The notes under the pieces were generated by a model. It was not told the origin of the DNA. It was given only the letters and a program-made list of their open reading frames with translations, and ran no database searches. Made by a program: the position numbers and the translations under genes. 35,829 nt of DNA from an uncultured Pelagibacteraceae bacterium (GTDB lineage: Bacteria > Pseudomonadota > Alphaproteobacteria > Pelagibacterales > Pelagibacteraceae), in contig CACOSS010000009.1 in the NCBI GenBank assembly GCA_902629955.1, positions 1 through 35,829 of the forward strand, given 5' to 3'. Below, one piece after another: positions 26,319-33,483 of this stretch. Positions within the stretch are counted from its first letter, which is position 1; every line of letters starts with the position of its first letter.

Positions 26319-26685
26319 GGTTACCCTCATTCCATGTCCCCTCCATCACTTTGCCATCAGACCAGGTAAAAACTCCTTTGCCATGCATTTTACTATTTTT
26401 CCATTCTCCTTCATAAGTGGAGCCATCAGGAAATTTTAATTTTCCAATACCATGCCATTTACTGTCATTAAATTCGCCTTCATAAACATATCCATTTGGC
26501 CAGGTTTCAATGCCTTTTCCTTTTTTTGACCCATTAACCCAATCACCAACATAGGTTGTTTTATCAGTGTAAGTCCATGTTCCAAAACCATTATTACAAT
26601 CTCCATCGGTACAACCCGATTTTTTTGCAAAACTAATATTGGAAAATATAAAGCTTAAAATTATATAAATTAAAATCTTTCTCAT
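26308..26685 (-). CDS. Exported MORN-repeat protein
   Basis: This 125-aa protein has a signal peptide (about residues 1-20, hydrophobic, ending SFAKKSGC), then three clear MORN repeats of about 23 residues: TYVGDWVNGSKKGKG, YVYEGEFNDSKWHGIGKL and STYEGEWKNSKMHGKG, with a partial repeat on each side. MORN repeats form an elongated beta sheet that binds proteins or membranes; the function here is unknown. The Cys near the N-terminus (SGC) could be a lipidation site but does not fit a strong lipobox. It sits downstream of the proX terminator and is the first gene of the long minus-strand run. Confidence 0.82.
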   Translation of the reverse strand: MRKILIYIILSFIFSNISFAKKSGCTDGDCNNGFGTWTYTDKTTYVGDWVNGSKKGKGIETWPNGYVYEGEFNDSKWHGIGKLKFPDGSTYEGEWKNSKMHGKGVFTWSDGKVMEGTWNEGNHVK

Positions 26686-26709
26686 TACTTTTATAAACTA
26701 CACTAAAAT

Positions 26710-26746
26710 AAAAAAAAAATCTCCCCTAGTAAAACTAGGGAAGATT
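26710..26746 (-). terminator. Intrinsic terminator between proX and the MORN gene
   Basis: Reading the minus strand, AATCTTCCCTAG, loop TTTTA, CTAGGGGAGATT form an 11-bp stem with one mismatch, followed directly by ten T residues. It begins about 30 bases after the proX stop. This is the clearest rho-independent terminator in the window. It should end most proX transcripts and leave the downstream transporter genes to read-through or their own promoter. Confidence 0.88.
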
Positions 26747-26776
26747 TTAATTTGATTTTAAGTTGAAATAAAGTGA

Positions 26777-27715
26777 TTACTTAGTCCAACTTTGCCATAC
26801 AGACTTATTATCAGCTAACCATTTTTTTGCAGCATCTTCATGAGACATCTTATCTTCGTCAACTAAAGCAGCCATTGCTCCAATTTGACTTGTGTTAAAA
26901 GATAATTTTTTGAACATAGCTGCAGCTGCTGGATGAGTTTTTGGAAAGTTCTCGTTAACAGCTTTTTTTAAATAGCCGTCAGGAGCTCCACATTTTCCAT
27001 CACCACCGTCTACAGGTCTACAACCATCATAGTATGGTGGAAAATCTATAAAAGTAAAACCAGCACCATCTGTAAAGTTTGGTGTCCAGTTGAAAATTAT
27101 AGTTCCTCTTCCCTCTTTTTTAGCTGCTTTAAGTTCTGCCCAAAGTGCATCTGCACCACCAGCAAACTTAACAGTCCATAGATCACCTAATCCTAAAGCT
27201 TCAATTCTTTGAGGTATTAAGTCTCCGTGCCAACTTTGAGGACCTTCAAGCATTCGTCCTTTTCCACCAGAGTCTGGTGTTGCAAAATTTTTAGCACAAT
27301 CTGGATTCTTTAACGCGTTCCAATCTGGTAGACCAGGACAATATTTTGCAGCCCAATCAGGATAACCCATATCCTCAATTGTTCTTGCTTCATGATCACC
27401 CCAATCTAAAACTCCGCCTTTATCTCGAGCAGTGTCAAAAGATTTTCCAAATGCAGATTCCCAAACTTCATGCGATAAAGTTACGTCTCCAATTCTTATA
27501 GATTCGTAAACAGCCTGAGAGTCAGCTGGAACGTATTTAACATTATTACCCATGCTCTCCATAATTCCACCGATCACATAAGCCATAACTACTTGGCTCG
27601 ACCAGTTGTGTGTTGGTATAACAATGGGTTTTTTACTATCTGCTGAATTTGCAACTCCAACGAAAGAAACCATTGAAATCACTAAAGCAGATATAAGAGA
27701 TATTATTTTTCTCAT
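26777..27715 (-). CDS. proX: Glycine betaine/TMAO ABC transporter substrate-binding protein (ProX/TmoX type)
   Basis: This 312-aa protein has a classic signal peptide (about residues 1-25, cleavage near ANSA/D) and an OpuAC/ProX domain. The sequence KPIVIPTHNWSSQVVMAYVIG opens the mature protein, and tryptophans (HNWSSQ, HEVWESAFG, GPQSWHGD, IIFNWTPNF) are placed as for an aromatic cage that holds a quaternary ammonium head. It binds glycine betaine and/or TMAO in the periplasm. Divergence from tdm makes TMAO a likely ligand, so tmoX is an alternative name; mixed specificity is plausible. The Shine-Dalgarno AAAGGGGA just upstream is strong, and a terminator follows the gene, so it can be expressed well above its membrane partners. 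Confidence 0.92.
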   Translation of the reverse strand: MRKIISLISALVISMVSFVGVANSADSKKPIVIPTHNWSSQVVMAYVIGGIMESMGNNVKYVPADSQAVYESIRIGDVTLSHEVWESAFGKSFDTARDKGGVLDWGDHEARTIEDMGYPDWAAKYCPGLPDWNALKNPDCAKNFATPDSGGKGRMLEGPQSWHGDLIPQRIEALGLGDLWTVKFAGGADALWAELKAAKKEGRGTIIFNWTPNFTDGAGFTFIDFPPYYDGCRPVDGGDGKCGAPDGYLKKAVNENFPKTHPAAAAMFKKLSFNTSQIGAMAALVDEDKMSHEDAAKKWLADNKSVWQSWTK

Positions 27716-27727
27716 TATTTTCCCCTT

Positions 27728-27741
27728 TCTTAATATATTAA
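27728..27741. repeat. Perfect 14-bp palindrome at the proX transcription start (operator candidate)
   Basis: CTTAATATATTAAG reads the same on both strands. It lies between the predicted proX transcription start and the Shine-Dalgarno, 12 bases before the proX ATG. Twelve of its bases recur at 27794-27805, 15 bases before the tdm ATG. It could be a repressor site or a small 5' hairpin. Its pure A/T make-up in an AT-rich genome limits certainty. Confidence 0.45.
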
Positions 27742-27747
27742 GTGACT

Positions 27748-27776
27748 AATTATGTGCCTAAGAAAATGTATAGTCA
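27748..27776 (-). promoter_or_regulatory. Sigma-70-type promoter of proX
   Basis: On the minus strand TTGACT (27776-27771), a 17-base spacer and CATAAT (27753-27748) match the -35/-10 consensus at five of six positions each. Transcription would start near 27741, at the edge of the palindrome at 27728-27741. Confidence 0.65.
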
Positions 27777-27791
27777 ACAAGAACATATATA

Positions 27792-27805
27792 TATAATATA
27801 TTAAG
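27792..27805 (+). promoter_or_regulatory. tdm -10 element overlapping the second copy of the TAATATATTAAG element
   Basis: TATAAT at 27792-27797 is a perfect -10 for tdm, though no good -35 is seen. It overlaps TAATATATTAAG at 27794-27805, the same 12 bases as in the palindrome upstream of proX. A factor bound here would cover the -10 and start site of tdm. A second TATAAT at 27810-27815 lies too close to the ATG unless the mRNA is leaderless. Confidence 0.4.
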
Positions 27806-27820
27806 AGTTTATAATTGCTT

Positions 27821-30160
27821 ATGAGTAGTGAATTATTCCAAATAAGAGAACCCGGATTGAACGCGTTGCCACCTGGAGTTGAAAGATATGTGGTTAATGG
27901 TGGCGGTTTAACAGGAATACAATTATTTCCTGGTGATGAAATTGAAATAATAAATAATGAGGGAAATCAAATCTGTGAGATAGCTGTATTCAATAACGAT
28001 GGTAATTCAGATCTTTCACTACTTAGCTTAAAAGAAATAAAAGACAGCGCAGAAATAAAAAAAATTTTATCATCAAAAGATGAGACTTCTAGAGTTGCAG
28101 CTTATCAATTAAAAAAAAGAAACCTAGACATAAAGAACTCAAAATCAGCAATAGTTTTTGATAAAGATGCACCGTGGGGTGAGAAATTAAAATTGAAATC
28201 AAAAGACAAGTGTTACAGTATATTTGCAGCACCAGGACCTGCAATGCTCGTACATGAACAAAACCCACCTACTGATTTAACAATTTTCATTAAAAGAGCA
28301 AATATAATTAATGATAAAGAGCATTCCATAATTCCTGATCCTGTATTTGATCCACTAAATGAAACTAACATCGATAAACAAACTGCAATCTCATTTGAGG
28401 TTAAAGAAGGAGATTATATTCAAATTATATGTCCAACAGGTAGACAGTGTTCTGACTTTGTAGCTTTTGATACAGCAAAGCTTGAAAAAGGTGTTGAGAA
28501 AGGTCTTGACTGGCAAACTACAAGAACATTTATGGGTAATACTTTTCCTGGTCCAGGTTTATACTCAAAGTTTTACGATACAGATCATGAGCCTTTAGTG
28601 GAGGTAATAAGAGACACTGTTGGTAGACATGATACTTTTAATCTTGCATGCACATCAAAATATTATGAAGATGCTGGATATTTTGGTCATCCGAACTGCT
28701 CAGATAATTTAACAGGTGCAATGCAAAAATATGGTGTGCAAAAACAAAAAGGCTGGCATGCGATTAATCTTTTTTTCAACACCTCAGCTGGAGGACAAAA
28801 TACAGTTTTATCTGATGAATCTTTTGCTCGCCCAGGAGATTATGTAATAATGAAGGCTCTTAAAAATTTAACATGTGGTACATCCGCATGCCCAAGTGAT
28901 ATTGATCCATGTAATTCGTGGAATCCAACTGATATTTTTGTTAGAACTTATGATAAAAATAAAGAATTTACAAAATCATTTGCTTTTAGAATGAAAACAG
29001 ACGCAGAACCAAAATTAACAAAAAATACAGGTTTTTACGAAAGAACATCAAAACTGACAAGAAACTTTGTTGATGCAAGAGGTTATTGGTTACCGAATGA
29101 TTACACTAAGCATGGTGTGATAAATGAATATACAGCGTGTAGGGAAAAAGCTGTTGTTATTGACTTATCTGCTTTAAGAAAATTTGAAATTCTTGGACCT
29201 GATGCTGAAGAATTAATGAATTACACTTTAACAAGAAACGTTAAAAAATTATCGGTTGGTCAGGTTGTTTATTCATCAATGTGTTATGATAACGGATTTA
29301 TGTTTGACGATGGTACGCTTTTAAAAATGAGCGATCATGGATTTAGATGGATTTGTGGTGATGAATATGCGGGCGAATGGTTAAAAGAACAAGCTAAGAA
29401 AAAAAATTATAAAGTAAGAATAAAAAACTCTAGCGATCAAATAAGTAATATTTCGTTACAAGGTCCAAATAGTAGAAAGATATTAGAAAAATTTATTTGG
29501 ACACCGCCAACTCAGCCAGAAATATCAGAATTACAATGGTTTAGATTTACAATTTGTAGAGTAAAAGAATTAAGTGGAATACCGCTTCTTGTATCAAGAA
29601 CAGGATACACTGGAGAATTAGGTTATGAAATTTGGTGCCATCCATCTGACGCTCCAAAGGTCTGGGACGTTGTAATGGATGCTGGTAAGGACGAAGGTTT
29701 GATACCTGCTGGTTTTGGAGCACTTGATCTTCTTCGAATTGAAGCTGGACTGATATTATTTGGAAATGAATTTGATGGACAAGTTGATCCATTTGAGGCT
29801 GGTGTAGGATTTACAGTTCCTCTTAAAACTAAAAACGAAGATTTTATTGGAAAAGATATTTTGATTAAAAGGAAAGAAAATCCTCAAAAAAAAATGGTTG
29901 GTTTAGAGCTTGCAGGAAAAGAAAAAGCTAATCACGGTGATTGTGTTCATATTGGAAGATCACAAGTTGGTATTATTACAAGTGGGTGTATCTCTCCAAC
30001 TTTAAATAAAAATATAGCACTTTGTAGAATAGATGTCGGACATTCGGAATTACATACAGAAGTTGAGGTTGGAAAAATAGACGGTCATCAAAAAAGGATA
30101 CCAGCAAAAATAGTTCCTTTTCCACACTACGATCCAAAAAAATTAAAAGTAAGATCATAA
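27821..30160 (+). CDS. tdm: Trimethylamine N-oxide demethylase Tdm (DUF1989-GcvT fusion)
   Basis: This 779-aa protein uses the ATG at 27821; a TTG six bases earlier is not needed. The N-terminal half holds a DUF1989 domain (about 190-375), with a cysteine-rich metal-site region at C293 (GHPNCSDNL), C352, C357 and C364 (TCGTSACPSDIDPCNSWNPTD). The C-terminal half (about 400-779) is a GcvT-type THF-binding domain (VIDLSALRKFEILGPDAEEL, SRTGYTGELGYEIW, LDLLRIEAGLILFG). This DUF1989-GcvT architecture and length are those of Tdm from Methylocella and marine bacteria, which splits TMAO to dimethylamine and formaldehyde, passing formaldehyde to THF. Divergence from the proX/tmoX-type binding protein supports the call. 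Its stop overlaps the next start (TAATG). Confidence 0.9.
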   Translation: MSSELFQIREPGLNALPPGVERYVVNGGGLTGIQLFPGDEIEIINNEGNQICEIAVFNNDGNSDLSLLSLKEIKDSAEIKKILSSKDETSRVAAYQLKKRNLDIKNSKSAIVFDKDAPWGEKLKLKSKDKCYSIFAAPGPAMLVHEQNPPTDLTIFIKRANIINDKEHSIIPDPVFDPLNETNIDKQTAISFEVKEGDYIQIICPTGRQCSDFVAFDTAKLEKGVEKGLDWQTTRTFMGNTFPGPGLYSKFYDTDHEPLVEVIRDTVGRHDTFNLACTSKYYEDAGYFGHPNCSDNLTGAMQKYGVQKQKGWHAINLFFNTSAGGQNTVLSDESFARPGDYVIMKALKNLTCGTSACPSDIDPCNSWNPTDIFVRTYDKNKEFTKSFAFRMKTDAEPKLTKNTGFYERTSKLTRNFVDARGYWLPNDYTKHGVINEYTACREKAVVIDLSALRKFEILGPDAEELMNYTLTRNVKKLSVGQVVYSSMCYDNGFMFDDGTLLKMSDHGFRWICGDEYAGEWLKEQAKKKNYKVRIKNSSDQISNISLQGPNSRKILEKFIWTPPTQPEISELQWFRFTICRVKELSGIPLLVSRTGYTGELGYEIWCHPSDAPKVWDVVMDAGKDEGLIPAGFGALDLLRIEAGLILFGNEFDGQVDPFEAGVGFTVPLKTKNEDFIGKDILIKRKENPQKKMVGLELAGKEKANHGDCVHIGRSQVGIITSGCISPTLNKNIALCRIDVGHSELHTEVEVGKIDGHQKRIPAKIVPFPHYDPKKLKVRS

Positions 30161-30510
30161 TGAGTAAAACTACTAAGGATCTTCTTGAATTTTGGGAAGA
30201 TCAAATGAAGGAGTCTCACACTTCAAGCAACTATTTTTTTAGAAAATCACCATCTCATTATCATATGATGCTACTTGTAATGAGTGCGTATAAACTTAAA
30301 CAAAATTTATCAGTAGAGGAATTAAAAACAAAGCTATTTAAAACCTCACGACCTAAATCGGCATTAATAATTAATGAGGCATGTGAAAAAGGTTTTTTCT
30401 ATTTAGAGAAAACTTCTAATGATCAGAGAAAGAAGTTTATTAGACCTAGCAAATCTTTTGTAAACGAATTTAATGATTATCTAAATACCTTAAAAAATTT
30501 AAGCTTTTAG
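30160..30510 (+). CDS. Small winged-helix (MarR-like) protein, putative regulator
   Basis: This 116-aa protein is translationally coupled to tdm by a one-base TAATG overlap. The middle reads as a helix-turn-helix (LSVEELKTKLFKTSRPKSAL, then IINEACEKGFFYLEK) followed by a wing-like NDQRKKFIRPSKSF, close to the MarR pattern '...L...GLv.r....D.R...v.lT..G'. The long dimerisation helices of full MarR proteins are short or missing. A role in controlling tdm/proX, where palindromic elements lie, is an inference. A protein-interaction role without DNA binding cannot be excluded. Confidence 0.6.
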   Translation: MSKTTKDLLEFWEDQMKESHTSSNYFFRKSPSHYHMMLLVMSAYKLKQNLSVEELKTKLFKTSRPKSALIINEACEKGFFYLEKTSNDQRKKFIRPSKSFVNEFNDYLNTLKNLSF

Positions 30511-30600
30511 TGGTTAAACTCTAAGTTGTAAAACTACTTATAAATTTTATATATAAAAAAAAATATATACTTCTGTCGCAGGAAAAATAAAAATTGAGAT
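30511..30600. promoter_or_regulatory. Intergenic region before the DAO gene, weak promoter candidate
   Basis: A TTGTAA at about 30526-30531 with an AT-rich TATATA about 18 bases on could serve the DAO gene. TAAGTTGTAAAACTACTTA (30522-30540) is an imperfect inverted repeat over the same -35 region. No terminator with a T-run follows the winged-helix gene, so read-through from tdm is likely too. Confidence 0.3.
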
Positions 30601-31926
30601 ATGTCATTACCGACAAAAGCAAAAGTAGTTATCATAGGTGGTGGAATTCACGGTCTAAGTACTGCCTGGAAATTATCTCAAAAATATAAAAATCCAAACG
30701 ACGTAGTAGTTTTGGAAAAGAAAGATACCGCAGCAGGAGCAAGTGGAATTGCATGTGGCGTTGTAAGAAATAATTATTTCCAACCAGCCATGAGAGAATT
30801 AATGGCACACTCTGTTAGCGTTTGGGAAAGCGATCCTAAAGCATTTAAATATAATCCAGTTGGATATTTGCAGATTTCACCTGAAGTGATGCATAAAGAT
30901 GTTGCAAGCATTTATGAACAACAAAAAGCTATAGGATACGAGTCAGATTTTATTGAAGGAGAAAAAGATTGTTTAAAATACATGAAAACAATCTTTGATG
31001 ATTGGCAAGCAAAAGGAATCACATCTGTTCTTCATGAGAAAAAAGGTGGATATGCATTTAACAAAGACTCTATTAAAGCATTAGAGGTAAAAGCAAACAA
31101 TAATGGAACTAATATAGTTAAAGGAGTTAAAGTTACTGGCTTCAAAAGAGGAAGTAACAGTAATGCTGTTACTGGAGTTGTAACAGATAAAGGGACTATT
31201 GACTGTGAACAGGTTGTTATTGGAGCAGGACCATGGGTAAGAGATTTTTGGAATATGTTAGAACTTCCAAAGACAACAGACATTAAAGGCAAAGATGGAA
31301 AAATGCACGAAGTTGAAATGTGGAAGTATTGGTTTTTACAAGAAGGTGTTTTAGGAGTTGATAAAGACTATTTAAAAACAAATGATGGAAAATTGCCTCC
31401 TGTAACGCATGTAGATACTGATGCCCCTTTATATTCTGATAAAGATGGTAAATTAATTACAGATAAATTGTGGGGAATATATTACAAGCCTGATATTGAA
31501 GGGCTAGGAGTTCAAGGCGGAACATCGCCTTACATTGTTGATAAACATTTTGATAAAGTAAATGTCGACCCGTATGGAATAGAGTCTCCTGAGTATCAAA
31601 CTACCGATAAATTTTCTGATATGTGGACTTCGGCTTTAGCTCATTGTCAAAAAAGATTTGAAGGAAAATCTCATCTATACAGAAAAGGACCATCAGGTGG
31701 TTTGGGATGCTTAACTCCAGACTCCTTCCCTATTTTTGATCGTTTTTTTGAGAATGTTTATATGATTGCTGATGCAAATCATGGTTATAAAATGATTGGT
31801 GTTGGGCAACTAGTTGCAGAAGAAATTATGGGCCACGAAAGCGAATTATTGAAACCATTTAGATTCAATCGATACGCGAAAGGAGAATTACACCCTACTT
31901 CGAACAGTCCTTTTCCATGGAGTTAG
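30601..31926 (+). CDS. DAO-family FAD-dependent oxidoreductase (stand-alone, substrate unknown)
   Basis: This 441-aa protein is related to SoxB and dimethylglycine/sarcosine oxidases. The FAD Rossmann motif is VVIIGGGIHGLSTAW (about 9-23), then KKDTAAGASGIACGVVRNNY. The C-terminal part has GCLTPDSFPIFDRF and ANHGYKMIGVGQLVAEEI, the usual flavin-site pair. Unlike soxB it has no delta or alpha partner beside it, so it may act alone with another electron acceptor. It sits between tdm and the gmaS-mgs genes, where an N-methylglutamate dehydrogenase or an enzyme for dimethylated amines would fit; the substrate is inferred from context only. The start ATG at 30601 lacks a strong Shine-Dalgarno. Confidence 0.85.
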   Translation: MSLPTKAKVVIIGGGIHGLSTAWKLSQKYKNPNDVVVLEKKDTAAGASGIACGVVRNNYFQPAMRELMAHSVSVWESDPKAFKYNPVGYLQISPEVMHKDVASIYEQQKAIGYESDFIEGEKDCLKYMKTIFDDWQAKGITSVLHEKKGGYAFNKDSIKALEVKANNNGTNIVKGVKVTGFKRGSNSNAVTGVVTDKGTIDCEQVVIGAGPWVRDFWNMLELPKTTDIKGKDGKMHEVEMWKYWFLQEGVLGVDKDYLKTNDGKLPPVTHVDTDAPLYSDKDGKLITDKLWGIYYKPDIEGLGVQGGTSPYIVDKHFDKVNVDPYGIESPEYQTTDKFSDMWTSALAHCQKRFEGKSHLYRKGPSGGLGCLTPDSFPIFDRFFENVYMIADANHGYKMIGVGQLVAEEIMGHESELLKPFRFNRYAKGELHPTSNSPFPWS

Positions 31927-31995
31927 ACTTACATTATGGACACTAAACTAAATATCCGATACTTTTATTAAATAAAAATTCTTTAAGGGGGAAAA

Positions 31996-33465
31996 ATGAC
32001 TGATCTAGAAAAACACGTAAATCAACCTGGCAGAGCAAAATTAATTAAAAATGTAAGAGAAAAAATTAATGAATTAGGAATTACATATATTTATTTTCAA
32101 TTTATTTCGGTAACCGGAAGAGTTGTAGGTAAAGGTATACCAGCAGATCATTGGGAAAGAACTGCTGAAAAAGGATTTCAATTAGTTTACGGAGCAACAG
32201 CTAACTTATTTCTAGATAGACACAATAATTACATTGGTTACGGGCCTGAGGCTATGGAGCTTGTGGGTATACCTGATCCAGAAACATTTGTTCAGTTACC
32301 TTGGGATAAAAGAGTTGGAAGAGTTTTTTGTACTTGTTTTAGAAATAGAGAAGAAAGAAATAATCCAGGTGGCCACCTAACATCAGATTGTAGAGGAAAC
32401 CTAAGAATTTTCATGGATGAATTCCAAAAAAAACATGGTTTAGAACTTAGAGTTGGAACAGAGCCTGAGATGATGTGGCTTACAAAAAATGAAGATGGGA
32501 CACCAACAGGAAAAGGTTTCTCCAAACCCTTTTGCTACCACATAGATCAGTTTGAGTCTTTAAGACCAGTTTTCATGAAAGTAATTGAATATTCAAAAGC
32601 AATGGGTCTAGACATGATTCAAGGAGACCATGAAGATGCACCAGGACAATTAGAATTAAATTGGACTTACGATAACGTGTTAAGAAATGCAGATAGACTT
32701 TCAACTTATAGACAAATTTGTGCGCAAGTTGCAAGAGAACATGGACTAATTGCATGTTTCATGACTAAACCTTTTATGGGTGTTTCAGCCAGCGGCTGTC
32801 ATACAAATATGTCTCTATGGAAAGGTGGAAAAGTTTCTGTAAATAAATTGGGTAATAAAAAATTACCTGGTGTTGAGGAAGTATTTAGTTACGTCTCAGG
32901 TGGAACTAATACATTTATGCCTGATACTAAAGATCCGCAGTTACCTGGAAAAATTGGATTACAATCAATAGCTGGAATAATGAAACATCTTCCAGCACTA
33001 ACTGCCTTAGGTTCATCTACTGTAAATTCTTATCGAAGATTATGGGACCAAGGTTTTTGGGCTCCTGTTTACGCTGATTGGGGTTATCAAAATAGAACCT
33101 GTGGTTTAAGAGTTTCAGCGCCTGGAAGATTTGAATATAGATCGGTTGACTCAATGCATAATCCATACTTATTAGGAGCGGCTTTATTAAAAGCATGTGA
33201 TGATGGTATAACAAACAAAATGAAACCTGCCGATCCTGAGTCTAGAAATATATATGAAGCTCAAAAAGCTGGAAAAGATGTTAAGAAACTTCCTTTAAGT
33301 TTGGGAGAAGCTCTAGAAAGATTGTCAGAGGATGAGGTTATCAAATCAGCTTTACCTGATGAAATGTATAAGGTATTTCATTGGTATAAAAATGATGAGT
33401 GGGAAAAGTTTTTAGGTGCAACTACGCAGTGGGATCTGGATACTTATTTAGACTGCCTACCGTAA
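31996..33465 (+). CDS. gmaS: Glutamine synthetase-family ligase, probable gamma-glutamylmethylamide synthetase GmaS
   Basis: This 489-aa protein has the glutamine synthetase fold: an N-terminal beta-grasp region, then VGTEPEMMWL and GDHEDAPGQLELNW (metal-binding acidic residues), GVSASGCHTNMSLWKGG (the ATP/glutamate His motif), and SYRRLWDQGFWAPVYADWGY with NRTCGLRV (the N..R substrate site). It differs from assimilatory GlnA, and the following mgsABC genes strongly suggest it joins methylamine to glutamate. It is longer than most GmaS proteins I recall (about 435-450 aa), so a related amine substrate is possible. A strong Shine-Dalgarno AAGGGGG lies five bases before the ATG. Confidence 0.72.
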   Translation: MTDLEKHVNQPGRAKLIKNVREKINELGITYIYFQFISVTGRVVGKGIPADHWERTAEKGFQLVYGATANLFLDRHNNYIGYGPEAMELVGIPDPETFVQLPWDKRVGRVFCTCFRNREERNNPGGHLTSDCRGNLRIFMDEFQKKHGLELRVGTEPEMMWLTKNEDGTPTGKGFSKPFCYHIDQFESLRPVFMKVIEYSKAMGLDMIQGDHEDAPGQLELNWTYDNVLRNADRLSTYRQICAQVAREHGLIACFMTKPFMGVSASGCHTNMSLWKGGKVSVNKLGNKKLPGVEEVFSYVSGGTNTFMPDTKDPQLPGKIGLQSIAGIMKHLPALTALGSSTVNSYRRLWDQGFWAPVYADWGYQNRTCGLRVSAPGRFEYRSVDSMHNPYLLGAALLKACDDGITNKMKPADPESRNIYEAQKAGKDVKKLPLSLGEALERLSEDEVIKSALPDEMYKVFHWYKNDEWEKFLGATTQWDLDTYLDCLP

Positions 33466-33483
33466 TTAAAAAAGGAAAAAAAT

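Noticed and set aside
27716..27820. Riboswitch upstream of tdm or proX
   Set aside because: The region lacks conserved stems or a known SAM or glycine riboswitch pattern; only short A/T palindromes and promoter elements are visible.
27815..30160. TTG start for tdm at 27815
   Set aside because: An ATG lies two codons downstream and gives the expected N-terminus; nothing favours the TTG.
31996..33465. Assimilatory glutamine synthetase glnA
   Set aside because: The N-terminal and central motifs differ from GlnA, and the gene lies directly before mgsABC, so a gamma-glutamylmethylamide synthetase role is more likely.
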